Assembly: GCA_026122225.1 (NCBI GenBank)
Contig: JANEZZ010002201.1
Span: 62,001 to 126,000 of the forward strand
Length of the DNA: 64,000 nucleotides
From: Heloderma charlesbogerti
Taxonomy: Eukaryota; Chordata; Lepidosauria; Squamata; Helodermatidae
Direction of reading: 5' to 3'
Shown: positions 20,201 through 27,714 of the stretch, piece after piece
Numbering within the stretch: position 1 is the stretch's first letter
How the letters are laid out: every line of letters starts with the position of its first letter
The notes under the pieces: generated by a model
The model's input: the letters and a program-made list of their open reading frames with translations, nothing else
Told to the model about the DNA's origin: nothing
Database searches by the model: none
Translations under genes and position numbers: made by a program

Positions 20201-20964
20201 TTTCACTGTGGGGCAATAAGTGTGACTTGTCAGTTTCAGCAGGTGCAGATAATTCTCAGAAGTCTAACCCATTACAATCTGTGGAAGAGCTAAAATCTTT
20301 TATCTTGGTGGATCACATGGAAAAACTCTGGTCATTACTTATAAATAAAAAGAAAATGGATACACAGGCAGCAACTAGACTTGACATAGTCCTGGATAAT
20401 GCTGGTTTTGAACTTACTGCTGATCTTGTATTGGCTGACTTTTTGTTATCCTCAAAATTCGTTACTGAAATTCACTTCCATGGAAAAAGTATTCCCTGGT
20501 ATGTGTCAGATACTACAAAGCGTGACATGAATTGGACAATTAAACAAATGCAGTCAGCTAATCACAAGTGGATGTCTAGATGTGGTGTCTCCTGGGAGGG
20601 TTATATGAAAAAAGGTGTTTGGGTTTATCATGATCATTTGTTCTGGACTTTGCCACATGAATTTTCTAGTATGGCTCAGATTACTCCTGATTTATATGCT
20701 GAGCTACAGAAATCAAATTTAATTATTTTTAAAGGTGATCTGAATTATAGAAAGTTAATAGGTGACCGGAAATGGGAATTCACAGTGCCATTCCATCAAG
20801 CCTTGAACAATTTTCACCCTGCACCTCTCTGCAGCTTAAGAACACTAAAATGCGATACTCAGGTTGGATTGAAACCTGGGCAAGGTGAACAGCTTACGAA
20901 TACTGAACCTGAGTGGATGATAATTGGGAAATATGGAATAATTCAGTTTGATGCTGCTTCATGA
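8217..20964 (+). CDS. ARMT1: ARMT1 (C6orf211), complete five-exon coding sequence
   Basis: DUF89-family protein, damage-control metal-dependent phosphatase type, also reported as a protein-glutamate O-methyltransferase acting on PCNA. Coding exons are 8217-8257, 11503-11608, 15718-15953, 18964-19129 and 20200-20964. All junctions have GT...AG and matching phases, and the total is 437 codons plus TGA. The chosen start aligns gap-free with the mammalian N-terminus (MAxxPASLxG), whose protein is 441 residues. In-frame ATGs at 8196 and 8205 would add 7 or 4 residues. Metal-site residues are intact: D249 and N250 in LDNAGFE, and D287 in VSDTT. The conserved C-terminal motifs GDLNYRK and GDRKWEF are present. 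No frameshift or premature stop was seen. The protein is expected to be soluble, with no signal peptide or membrane segment. It probably shares its promoter with RMND1. Confidence 0.96.
9697..9919. mobile_element. Imperfect hairpin MITE
   Basis: The left arm GCTGCTTTGAATATGCAAT mirrors the right arm ending TTCAAATTTGAAGCAGC. Nearer the centre, GGACACTATGGGTTGTT mirrors AACAACCCATAGTGTCC, and AACCCAAAGTTAACCT mirrors AGGTTAACTTTGGGTT. The centre is near 9808. It lies in ARMT1 intron 1. Confidence 0.7.
10968..11390. mobile_element. Inverted-repeat element in ARMT1 intron 1
   Basis: The left end carries TTTGACATCACAATAAGCC and GATGGGAACAAGCCTAG. The right end carries the inverted forms CTAGGCTTGTTTCCATC and TTTATGATGTCCAAA. 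The middle holds repeated AACCACAGTTT/AAACTGTGGTT. The element is about 420 bp, non-coding, with an uncertain superfamily. It ends about 110 bases upstream of exon 2. Confidence 0.65.
11503..11608 (+). CDS. ARMT1: ARMT1 coding exon 2
   Basis: Begins after TTCTTCATAG and completes a glycine codon (GG|A), then encodes SFAYNTIKDRLPLILTK and on to the EEYGE end. The donor is GAA|GTAAGA, phase 0. It matches the N-terminal helical region of DUF89 proteins. Confidence 0.95.
11735..12740 (-). mobile_element. CR1-clade LINE 3' fragment, antisense
   Basis: Antisense CR1-type sequence. It starts near GATCCCTGCTGGATCAG and contains CACATCTTGTGGCAGTGAAT, TTGGTTGCCCCTTCTTGACC and AGCTCTACAATATTCTTTTT. The same blocks occur in the copy at 34091-34680. 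It is degraded and interrupted by a short palindromic MITE at 11914-12008. Confidence 0.65.
11914..12008. mobile_element. Palindromic MITE (CAATCCTATGCATG/AAGTAAGTCCCA type)
   Basis: A short hairpin. CAATCCTATGCATGCCTACT pairs with the end GTGTGTATGGGATTGCAACC, around an AGTAAGTCCCACTGATTTCA centre. Related copies occur near 32141, 42592, 42938, 48536, 49640 and 49725. Confidence 0.65.
13191..13329. mobile_element. Palindromic TTAA-type MITE, copy B
   Basis: Ends are TTAAGGGTACACTCCTATGC and TAGGATTATGCCCTAA. The arms carry CCCAGCCAGCATGGC. Same family as the copy at 2754. Confidence 0.75.
13330..15717. other. ARMT1 intron 2, little recognised
   Basis: Apart from a short MITE-like stretch near 15062-15145 (GTATCCAACGTTAGTATAAC against its mirror), nothing was recognised. 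The open frame at 14870-15091 has no family similarity. Confidence 0.5.
15718..15953 (+). CDS. ARMT1: ARMT1 coding exon 3
   Basis: Acceptor TTTTATTTTAG|AAA, donor CAAAA|GTAAGT, phase 0 to 2. Encodes the KGIEAEKKAIAYLSKLRNEL start, then WNQYLEY and CYMYRRIHEALVQ, which are conserved ARMT1 blocks. Confidence 0.96.
16725..16822 (+). mobile_element. CR1-type LINE 3' end, sense
   Basis: Contains GGCCACTGTCTGAACAGGAT, CTGGACTAGATGGACC and CTGATTCAGCATGGCTC, then TTACGTTCTTA. This is the sense-strand 3' end of the family whose antisense copy starts at 34091. Confidence 0.65.
16864..17929. mobile_element. Long inverted-repeat DNA element with SINE insertion
   Basis: The left end GCTGCATTCAGACAATCATA and the inverted right end (ATATGATTGTCTAAACACAG) match over about 25 bases. 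More internal sequence is also mirrored, for example GTTAACTATAGTTTCC against GGGAACTATAGTTAAC. A tRNA-derived SINE at 17134-17368 is inserted in it. No transposase frame was seen. It lies in ARMT1 intron 3. Confidence 0.65.
17134..17368 (+). mobile_element. tRNA-derived SINE with L2-like tail, sense
   Basis: The head GGCCAGTGTGATTTCATGGT and B box GGGTTCTAGTCCCCA are followed by ACTGGGTGACTTTGGGCCAG, CCTCACAGGGTTGTTGTG and a tail with TAAGCCACTTTGGACTCC and AATAATAATAA. The same family occurs antisense at 37987 and 60205, and as a 3' piece at 50622. The tail resembles L2, which suggests mobilisation by L2 reverse transcriptase. Confidence 0.8.
17935..18960. other. ARMT1 intron 3, no recognised feature
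   Basis: AT-rich sequence with no clear repeat family. An imperfect inverted pair, GAGAATTAACA near 18739 and TGTTAATTCTC near 18794, may be a small MITE. Confidence 0.45.
18964..19129 (+). CDS. ARMT1: ARMT1 coding exon 4
   Basis: Acceptor CTTCTCTTTAG|T completes an asparagine codon, then PPISDYDVFKEEKDHGF follows. The donor is ATTCAG|GTAAAA, phase 0. It covers the conserved segment up to EEFFKLIQ. Confidence 0.96.
19130..20199. other. ARMT1 intron 4, no recognised feature
   Basis: No exon or repeat recognised. The open frame at 19487-19732 shows no family similarity. Confidence 0.5.
20200..20964 (+). CDS. ARMT1: ARMT1 coding exon 5 (catalytic part, stop)
   Basis: Acceptor CTTCTTTAG|GTTTCACTG. 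Encodes 254 residues from VSLWGNKCDL to the end at DAAS and TGA at 20962-20964. It holds the metal-binding aspartates and asparagine (LDNAGFE, VSDTT), the helix ADFLLSS, the block WTLPHEF, and the C-terminal GDLNYRK and HQALNNFHPAPLC motifs. It is fully open with no lesion. Confidence 0.97.
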   Translation, partial: VSLWGNKCDLSVSAGADNSQKSNPLQSVEELKSFILVDHMEKLWSLLINKKKMDTQAATRLDIVLDNAGFELTADLVLADFLLSSKFVTEIHFHGKSIPWYVSDTTKRDMNWTIKQMQSANHKWMSRCGVSWEGYMKKGVWVYHDHLFWTLPHEFSSMAQITPDLYAELQKSNLIIFKGDLNYRKLIGDRKWEFTVPFHQALNNFHPAPLCSLRTLKCDTQVGLKPGQGEQLTNTEPEWMIIGKYGIIQFDAAS

Positions 20965-21150
20965 TTGACTTGCAAAATATGAAGGATGGCACTGTGCAAA
21001 ATGCCGTTGGTGGTGGTCATGGGTGAAAGACCACTGGCTTTCAATATGCATGTTCTCTTTACTTCCATGGGTCTTGCTGCTATTCTAAAAGTGGTGCACA
21101 ATTGTGATACTTCACAAACTTTTCTGGTATTCTTAAAATATCAAAAATAC

Positions 21151-21406
21151 ATTAAAGGTTCACTTTTCATCTCTTAATTATTTTATTTTGTAAATAGCAT
21201 GCTGGACAGAGGGCATAGTAAAAGCTGCTTTAATGCTTGATATGCATCTGACCTCTCTTCTGTTTTAACATAGAACCCAAGGCAAAGTTTAACATAGAAC
21301 CCAAGGCACTAGTGGATAACAGTTATGTTTGCATTTCTGTAGGAGAAGTCTTACTTTAAAGCTGTTTGAATTTCAGTTGATTCTGGATGAAGTTATTTTA
21401 AATAAA
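21151..21406 (+). terminator. ARMT1: ARMT1 poly(A) signals
   Basis: ATTAAA at 21151-21156 and AATAAA at 21401-21406 follow the stop codon by about 190 and 440 bases. Either or both could end the transcript; the canonical one is the second. Confidence 0.55.
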
Positions 21407-23240
21407 TTTATTCAAATGGTGTATGTAAAAAGACTTGAATAATTTACCCACTATGAGAGCTATATGCTTGGTCCATTGTAGTTTAAAGAAACAACCTGGC
21501 AGGGAGCTCCCTTCTCTCTCCAGCCATCCTAGGCTATCAGCAGTAGTCTGGGCTAACTCTAGCCAGAGACAGAAGGCTTTGCCTTAACAGGCTGCCTTGA
21601 AACCTGGTGGAACCACATCGCCTTCTCTGCCTCCCTGCCCATGCTCAGGAGCATTAGAGCAGTGTAGAACGTGCCCTCATAAATGAGGAGGAGAGAGACA
21701 GCAGGGAGGATAATGCCAGGAGAAAAGGGCCTGCCCCACCCTGCCTGTTAAAATGTCATGGCAATTACCACTACCTAGCTGTACCATACAGAGCACAATG
21801 TTGTAAATCTTATTTATACCTCATGACTGGTATAGTTACAATTCCCATTTATCCTGGTCATTGTAGAGGGTATTGTGACCACCACCAGAAGTATTGTTTT
21901 AGGAGCCAGCATTTAGAAACCTGGGGTACACACTGTCGCTTAGTAGTTTCTTTAAAAGTCTAGAATATACTATGTTTCCTTTAGGGATCCCTTCCTTCTA
22001 GCTATTCTTGCCCACATACGGGAATACTTAAGGGTAGTTCCTATATATTTAGTTGGTTAGACATTCTCAATCACAATTGTGAATTCTTGGCAGAAGTACC
22101 CAGCAGATTCTGTATCTTAAATAGGAAGAGATTTATGAAACAAAGTTTATTTTATTTTCTAATGTGCTGTAAGGACAGCCGATCAGTGGCCCATCTTGAA
22201 TAGTGTAGAATCACTTTAAAACTCAAGGTATATGAATTTACAATACTCCCTGTAATACACAAATGCACATCTTAAAATTACAGTGCTGCCAAATATTTCA
22301 ATAATTACTGTTAATTAGAAAGAAAGTAAAACGCCATTTTTTCAGCAGTTTGGAGTCTATTACCACAGTATGACAATGAGAAATTACATGGCAACCTAAT
22401 GTCAGCCTTGTCTAATGTGGAGGAACTTTTATTATATTAGAAATGCCCTCTTGAATGCTTAGAATAATATCAGATTCTAATTTTATTCCTGTTTCTCTGC
22501 ACCATACCCATTTTTGTCTCACTTTTAACAGTTACCTAAGCATCCTTTGACACTACTATCTACTTAACATATTTGGAAAGGAATCTTCTCATTTCTAATC
22601 TTGTGGTTTGTTTGCATATTTTATTCAAGCACCCCTTGTTAATGTTTAATTTCTGTGATATTTTATCATGAATGATCAGAGTAGATATCACACTGGCTCA
22701 AAGTATAAAGCCCACGTTCATGCTAGCAAGTGGGCAATATGATGAAAAAAACATGCTGAGAAAATTAGCCTGGAAGAATATACTTTCATTCTTTGGGGAC
22801 CATCTGCAGCAGTGTGAATCAAGTCACTCCAGCAGCAGCCCTGGTCCCATGAATTGCTGTGCAAGCAAATACATCTTTAGGAAGAAGCATTGTGACTGCT
22901 CCATTAAAGATATTGCATTAGTGTAATAAGTGAATTACCACTACAAATGCCCGCGACGATTGTCAGATGCAGTAAAGCACTAGATAAATATGTCAATGGG
23001 GTTGTGGAAGTAGGACTAGGTATAATTCAAGTTACGCGCCCTCCTAAAGATCTGATGTTCATGGAACAAACTCATAAGCATCAGTCTGTACAACTACTTT
23101 CTGATAATAACTAGTTACAACAGGAATGAAACTGGCAGTCAACATGAATGGATGCACGTCCCATCCAGGAGGCCACTGTACCTACATTGCCGCAAGTTAG
23201 CTGTATTATGAGGGGTTTTTTTAATGATCAGTGTTAGCAG
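21407..23240. other. Intergenic, no recognised feature
   Basis: No coding or repeat family was recognised. The frame at 22672-22926 has no known similarity. Confidence 0.45.
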
Positions 23241-24350
23241 ATTCCTAATCATGCTTGCTTAGAAGTGAATTCTTCTGAAATCAGCGAGACTTGAAGCCAA
23301 GTAGATTTACTTAGGGTGCAGTCCTTTTAAGCTGCCTGTTAGGGTCTGAACTTGGAGACTGACAGGCATCCTATGCAGAGTGGGAGGAGTGTGGAGGCAA
23401 TCTTCACTTCCAGGTTCCTCCGGCTCTGCATTTTTGCTAGATGGACTTCTTTGCTGGTCTAACTGGGGCTCTGTGGAGCAGCAGCAAAGGCCAGGGAGGC
23501 CAGAGGATTCTTCATAAGCCAGCCTCCCCAGTCCCCTCCCCACCCACAGAACTGCCTCTTTTGCAACCTCAAGAGAAGCAGCTGGTGTGGTTCTTTCCTG
23601 TTTGACAAATAGCAGGTGATGTGCCAAACCTGTCTGATCTATACCACTTTGCATTGCAAGTGGAGGGTTAAATACTCCATACCAAAAAATCATCCAATGT
23701 ATAAAACTATAATGTCAAGATGTAGGCTAGAATAGAAATCTCCTTGACTTTGAGTTATTTATTTATTACATTTCTAATCCACTCAATAACCAATGTTCTC
23801 TGAGTTTTCTGTTTGCAGGGATTGTTTTTTTTTCGTTCAGAGGCCCCAGTTCATGCTGTGTTTGTTTTTTTAAAAGATGTGGTTCCTAATGACACATTCA
23901 AGTGCCATATGTAGTTTGTTCCATAGAAATGAGAGGCAGCTTGGTGGGGGGTTCTGAGGGCCATGGAATGGTCATACATTCCTTCTACCAAGATATTTTA
24001 GTACTGGGGATAGTACTGGGTGCTTCTGTCTGATATGCAATGTTAGGATACTACTTGCACCAGTATAGTTAAATCAGTCCCTTATGATAGGCTTTAAGGG
24101 CAGTTTTAAACATTATTATAGTTTTGTTTTTATCATTAGGCCCCAGTGTATGTGGCACTTTACAGAGTAGTATGACCCAAACCAGAGTTCTCTGCCACAG
24201 AGCTTAAGAATCTGAATTTTGACAGTGGCAATAGAACACATCCAAAGCTATTTTTATTTGTATGCTTGACGTTCCTCACTACACATATGCAAAGTGTTTG
24301 GTTTCAATGTATTATGCATGGTCACCTATGTGAGGGGTCCCATAATAGTT

Positions 24351-24472
24351 TAAGGGCACAATCCTATGCATGGTTAGACAGAAAGCCCTTCAACTCCCAG
24401 CCATGCTGGCTGGGTAATGCTGGGATTTGTAGGACTTTTTTCTGTCTAACCATACATAGCATTGTGTCCTAA
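24351..24472. mobile_element. Palindromic TTAA-type MITE, copy C
   Basis: Ends TTAAGGGCACAATCCTATGC and CATTGTGTCCTAA. The arms carry CTCCCAGCCATGCTGGC. Same family as 2754. Confidence 0.78.
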
Positions 24473-24581
24473 ATGTTTCAAACGTTACTAGTTCAGCATG
24501 GGATTCAGCAATGCAGAAGTGACAACCACAGGATTATATAGTTTTATTTATATTTTTATATATCTATATCTATATATATCT

Positions 24582-24601
24582 ACTGTGGTTTGTGATATAT
24601 C

Positions 24602-24639
<38 letters not shown>

Positions 24640-24659
24640 GATATATCACAAACCACAGT
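24582..24659. repeat. Perfect 78-bp palindrome around a TA run
   Basis: ACTGTGGTTTGTGATATATC, then TGAA and a TA run, is followed by the exact inverse ending GATATATCACAAACCACAGT. The arms are perfect and the centre is pure TATA. It may be a short transposon of the TA-rich hairpin type or a TA-repeat expansion in an old palindrome. Confidence 0.9.
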
Positions 24660-24747
24660 TTCAGCACTTTTGATGCTCGGTAAATCCCTTCTGCCCACTA
24701 GAAAGTGAAGCAAAATCAAATATAATCCACTGCCAACAATCTAATCT

Positions 24748-24886
24748 AGCCTTCCTCAACCTAGTGCGTTCCAGATATGTTGGCCTACAATTTCCATCAT
24801 CCCAGCAGCATTGGCTGTGCTAGCTGGGGATGATGGGAGTTATACTCCAGCCCACTTGGAGTGTGCCAGATTGGGGAAGGCTGATT
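24748..24886. mobile_element. hAT-type palindromic MITE
   Basis: Left end TAGCCTTCCTCAACCTAGTG, right end CCAGATTGGGGAAGGCTG. Same family as the copy at 5667. Confidence 0.7.
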
Positions 24887-26489
24887 CTAGTTGCAAATAT
24901 AATGGGTTATATCCCATGTTAGTCCTACTTAGAGTAGACCTATTGAAATGAATGGGGTTGAAGTTAGACTAGCAGTGGATACAACCCAGTGTTCTTCTTA
25001 GTCACAAAAGCTTGATCTTCCAAATGATAAAAACTCTTTCCATGCAGTGTAGTGATCTATAATTAGTATGTTTTTACTATGTTTCTTTTTAAAGGACTTT
25101 TATCAACAGGATTCTACATATGTTATGGGTATAATGCCAGTTTGTAATAAATCTTGGGTGCTTAGATGTCTAGTAGTCAGCAGAAACATTTCTAATCTGT
25201 GTGTAACATCCTGTCCAAGGTTCTGGCAATTATCATAGACAAGGCAAAGTGGTCCACAAGGGGAACAAAGTCTTTGTTCCATCCCTCTCTCTTTTTATTA
25301 ATAGGAGAGATAGTTCTCCTTTTGGAAAGGAAATTGGCACACTTTAAAAAGCCGGCTGAAATATATTTAAGAAGGTCATTAAAATCCCACACTCCCACTA
25401 CCAATAAAGAATAAAAAAATAAATAGTGGACTCTAGTGGAAGCTTGCCCAAGCTGAAAACTGAAATTGCTTTCTAAGTTTCCACAGGAAAATTAAAGTCT
25501 TATCTAAGATTTTTACAAAGTGTTCTGGATTTTACAAACCCTTAGACTTTATGAGCTAAAATATGATTTCTGAGGAAGATGACCTAGAAGTCTAATGAAA
25601 TTTATAAGACTGTCTTCGTTAGATCTAACATTTAACTATAATTGAGAATAAAGCTGAATTCGTTACCAAGCTGCCCTTAAAATCTCTGTTTTGTGTGTCC
25701 GTATGCAGTTAAAAGACATGCCCAGTGAGGATGCAACAGGATATAAAATCATTAAAATGGAAACTAGGTTATTTGAAACATAGTTTCATGCCACCATGTT
25801 TTTTTTCCTGCATAGCTAGCAAAAAGACTTGTTTTTTTCTCTGCCTCCACAGAATTGCAGTACCAACAGACAATTATGAAAGGAGTTGAATTATCTGAGA
25901 AATAAATAAATTGAAAAGGAATAGTTGTAAGAAATGCCCATGCATTTTTGTTCTCTAGCCTGATTAAATATAGCATAAATATAAAAATGAACAACCATGT
26001 TTAAGGGTGTAGTCACTGCAGTGTTTGAGTGAAAAGTCATGGATGGAAAATGTTATATTTTTGACAATTTCATTTTTCATCCAGCAAGATTATTGGGGGG
26101 GGCAGTCATTGTATGTGTCACTAAATCCTGGAGTTACTAGACACCACACAAGAAAATTAAAAGTATGAAGAACTACAGGGAACAGGTGGTGGCTGCTTGC
26201 AGGCAGCAAAGGAAAGTGGGAGTAGTGTTTGAACATGTTTATTCTAAAACAAGTCATCTGAACTAAACTCCCCAAAGGTCAATATTGAAATATAGGAATG
26301 AATAATTAGTAGAAAGTTGTTGAAGCATTGGGAGTTGATTCTTCTAATATATGGGCTTTAAAATAATATCTAATACTAAAAGCATACGATATTTTCTGAA
26401 GCAGCAGTTTCATGATGGTGTTGCAATTTGAAATCTTGACAAAGCTGTATATTAGATAAATCTGCAACTATAGTACTAAACTAAAAGGA

Positions 26490-26890
26490 TCAGGACATTA
26501 CCTGGACTTCCTCCTCCCATATGAATCTGTCTGTGCATTAAGATCCATTGGAGAGGCTCTCCATGTCCCAAGTTCAGAGGCTTGAACATGAGAGACAGCC
26601 TTGTGGCTGCCCCTGATTGTGGCACTCCTTGCTGCTTCTTGATAGTGTTTTGCTGCCTCATGTAGACCTTTTTATTCAGTCAGGTTTTTAACCTGGTGAG
26701 CAGACAACACTATTTGCTCCCTGGAATTTTTAAATTAAACTTTGTCTGCTATCCTTGTGTCCTGTTAAAGTGTTCAGTTTTTAATATGTTTTGTATGATG
26801 GTTTGTTTACATTGTATGCTGTGAGCCCCCTTGAGTGTTTTCATAAAACAGAAAAGCAGGGTATCAATTTTCTTAATAAAGGAAAACAAT
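26490..26890 (+). mobile_element. L2-clade LINE 3' end, sense
   Basis: Contains CATATGAATCTGTCTGTGCA, then the 3'UTR tail GCTGTGAGCCCCCTTGAGTG with AAGCAGGGTATCAA and AATAAA. The coding relics are frameshifted. Confidence 0.6.
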
Positions 26891-27399
26891 AAATTAGTGT
26901 TGGGATTATTTTGCAAGGGTGCATATCATGTTCAGAAGAGCACTCATTTTGTTTTAGAGCTCCGAGCTTAGATCCACTTCACACATTACCATTTTGAGAT
27001 ATATATTCACCTTAAATGTTTTAAGTTCACCATGTGTTGTCTCTGGAAAAAAAGTAGTGCCATCTTTAAGAGAAACGTTGCATACTGTGCCACACACACG
27101 TACACTCCTATGAGCTTTTTTTTAATGTTCAAAAATGTACAAAATATTGGGTAGAAAGGCCATTTCAGTTCTTTTCTAAAATGCCCATGCCATGACACCG
27201 AAATAAAAGAGTTAATCTTTGAGATATTAGAACGAGTTATGCGTAATCATCTTTTTTGGTGCCGCCAGCTTGACCTGCAAGGGAAGTCCCTTCCTTCTCC
27301 AGGTTCCAAATAACTGGAAAGAAAAAAGGAAGACAACACCTACACAACCCGAACGAAAGCCACCTTTAAAACCACGGGGGTTTTAAACGCATTTCTCGC

Positions 27400-27588
27400 C
27401 AGAATAGCTGAGCGGGCGCCCCCTCCACAGCCCTCGCGGCGTGTGTCCGTTGCCGTGGAGACGGGCGTCGCTTAGCAGGAGCTGCGCTTGGGGACGCGCG
27501 CGGACGGTTTCCCGGGGAAAGTTCTGGCCGAACGTTGGGAGCCGGGCGGCCTAGAGCGAGCTGGCGCGCGCGCGGGGCCCGAGGGAAC
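27400..27588 (+). promoter_or_regulatory. CCDC170: CCDC170 CpG-rich promoter with X-box-like motif
   Basis: The GC- and CpG-rich sequence immediately before the CCDC170 ATG holds GTTGCCGTGGAGAC at 27449-27462, an imperfect RFX X-box. RFX sites typify genes of ciliated cells, which would fit CCDC170 expression, but the match is not perfect. No TATA box was seen. The start site is not determined. Confidence 0.6.
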
Positions 27589-27714
27589 ATGAGAAGCGCC
27601 GGCAGCGGCAGCGGCTCCCGCGCAGCTTCGGCCTGCGCCGGGCTCACTGACGCGACTAGCGACGCACCGTTGCTGCTCTCGCCCGCCGCCACGGCAGCCT
27701 CGCTAGAAGCGGAG
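27589..27714 (+). CDS. CCDC170: CCDC170 coding exon 1
   Basis: ATG in good context (GGAACATGAG). Encodes 42 residues rich in serine, alanine and glycine, ending EAE. The donor is GCGGAG|GTATGG, phase 0. The N-terminus is low complexity and not conserved by itself; its assignment rests on the promoter position and the phase match with the exon at 40989. Confidence 0.7.

Noticed and set aside
23307..23693. A 128-codon minus-strand open frame as a gene
   Set aside because: No known domain, no promoter or exon structure; composition like the unclassified GC-richer repeat at 44065.
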